Origin: Methylococcaceae bacterium
Lineage (GTDB): Bacteria > Pseudomonadota > Gammaproteobacteria > Methylococcales > Methylomonadaceae
Assembly: GCA_029937975.1 (NCBI GenBank)
Contig: JAPYOW010000006.1
Coordinates: 1 to 55,197 of the forward strand
DNA length: 55,197 nucleotides
Reading direction: 5' to 3'
The notes below the pieces were generated by a model. It worked only from the letters and a program-made list of their open reading frames with translations. It was not told the DNA's origin and searched no databases. Positions within the stretch are counted from its first letter, which is position 1, and each line of letters starts with the position of its first letter. Below, piece by piece: positions 55,103 through 55,197 of the stretch. The position numbers and the translations under genes are program-made.

Positions 55103-55197
55103 ATGAGAATAAACAGAGGCGTCGTCGCTATTTTAATGAGTATAGCCTTGTTATCGGGGTGTAGTTCTACAGCAGAAAAAGACGCGAGTCTTTTAGA
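55103..55197 (+). CDS. pal: Peptidoglycan-associated lipoprotein Pal (5' end only)
   Basis: Pal anchors the outer membrane to peptidoglycan and partners TolB. The first 31 codons are in the window. They encode MRINRGVVAILMSIALLSGC, a lipoprotein signal with lipobox LSGC (Cys20), then SSTAEKDASLL. A good ribosome site (GGAGA, 8 nt) precedes the ATG. The gene runs off the window. Identity rests on position after tolB and the lipobox. Confidence 0.85.
   Translation, partial: MRINRGVVAILMSIALLSGCSSTAEKDASLL

Overview
The window reads as an ordinary, densely packed stretch of a gammaproteobacterial chromosome. The gene content and local orders (ubiE-ubiJ-ubiB, hslVU, kdsD-kdsC-lptC-lptA-lptB-rpoN-hpf-rapZ, mlaFEDB-murA-hisGD, yebC-ruvCAB-ybgC-tolQRAB-pal) are typical of the class. 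By eye the base composition is moderately AT-rich, and several spacers carry decayed sequence. A methanotroph-type (Methylococcales-like) host is possible from synteny, but no diagnostic gene is present to prove it. I see no rRNA, tRNA, CRISPR array, prophage or intact insertion sequence.

Layout. 1-5.8 kb: dapD (lysine/peptidoglycan), an M48 lipoprotein peptidase, a DUF6394 membrane protein paired with a two-RCK potassium channel, and ispH. 5.9-11.2 kb: an RND efflux pump with its adaptor, a small DUF2897-like membrane protein and a thioredoxin-fold [2Fe-2S] ferredoxin. 11.5-17.7 kb: ubiB-ubiJ-ubiE, a DUF971 gene, hslU-hslV and a small secreted protein. 17.7-18.6 kb is a gene-poor stretch with a possible transposase relic. 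18.6-28.2 kb (plus strand): ybiT, yoaA-tsaB, yciO, an M50 peptidase, scpA-scpB-rluB and a PfkB kinase. 28.4-37.6 kb (minus strand): caxA, kdsD, kdsC, lptC, lptA, lptB, rpoN, hpf, rapZ and mgtE. 38.0-55.2 kb (plus strand): mlaF-E-D-B, murA, hisG-D-C, serA-serB, yebC, ruvC-A-B, a lipoprotein, ybgC, tolQ-R-A-B and the start of pal.

Together the genes serve envelope construction (Lpt, Kds, Mla, MurA, Tol-Pal), protein and mRNA quality control (HslUV, LoiP-like, RapZ, Hpf, ABC-F), recombination and repair (RuvABC, YoaA, ScpAB) and core biosynthesis (His, Ser, Lys, ubiquinone, isoprenoid).

The points most worth a second look are small. (i) A 41-codon ORF sits between lptA and lptB and is reached from lptA across an A7 run in the exact register for -1 slippage. 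(ii) A 39-codon single-helix membrane ORF is coupled to ruvA by an ATGA overlap. (iii) The scpB frame opens directly after scpA with no good start codon and a long charged helix. (iv) A symmetric nested palindrome stands where ptsN normally sits. (v) mlaC is absent from the mla operon. (vi) There are gene fragments resembling the C-termini of dapC and of an ISAs1-type transposase, plus an unrecognised fragment ending 5 nt before tolB.
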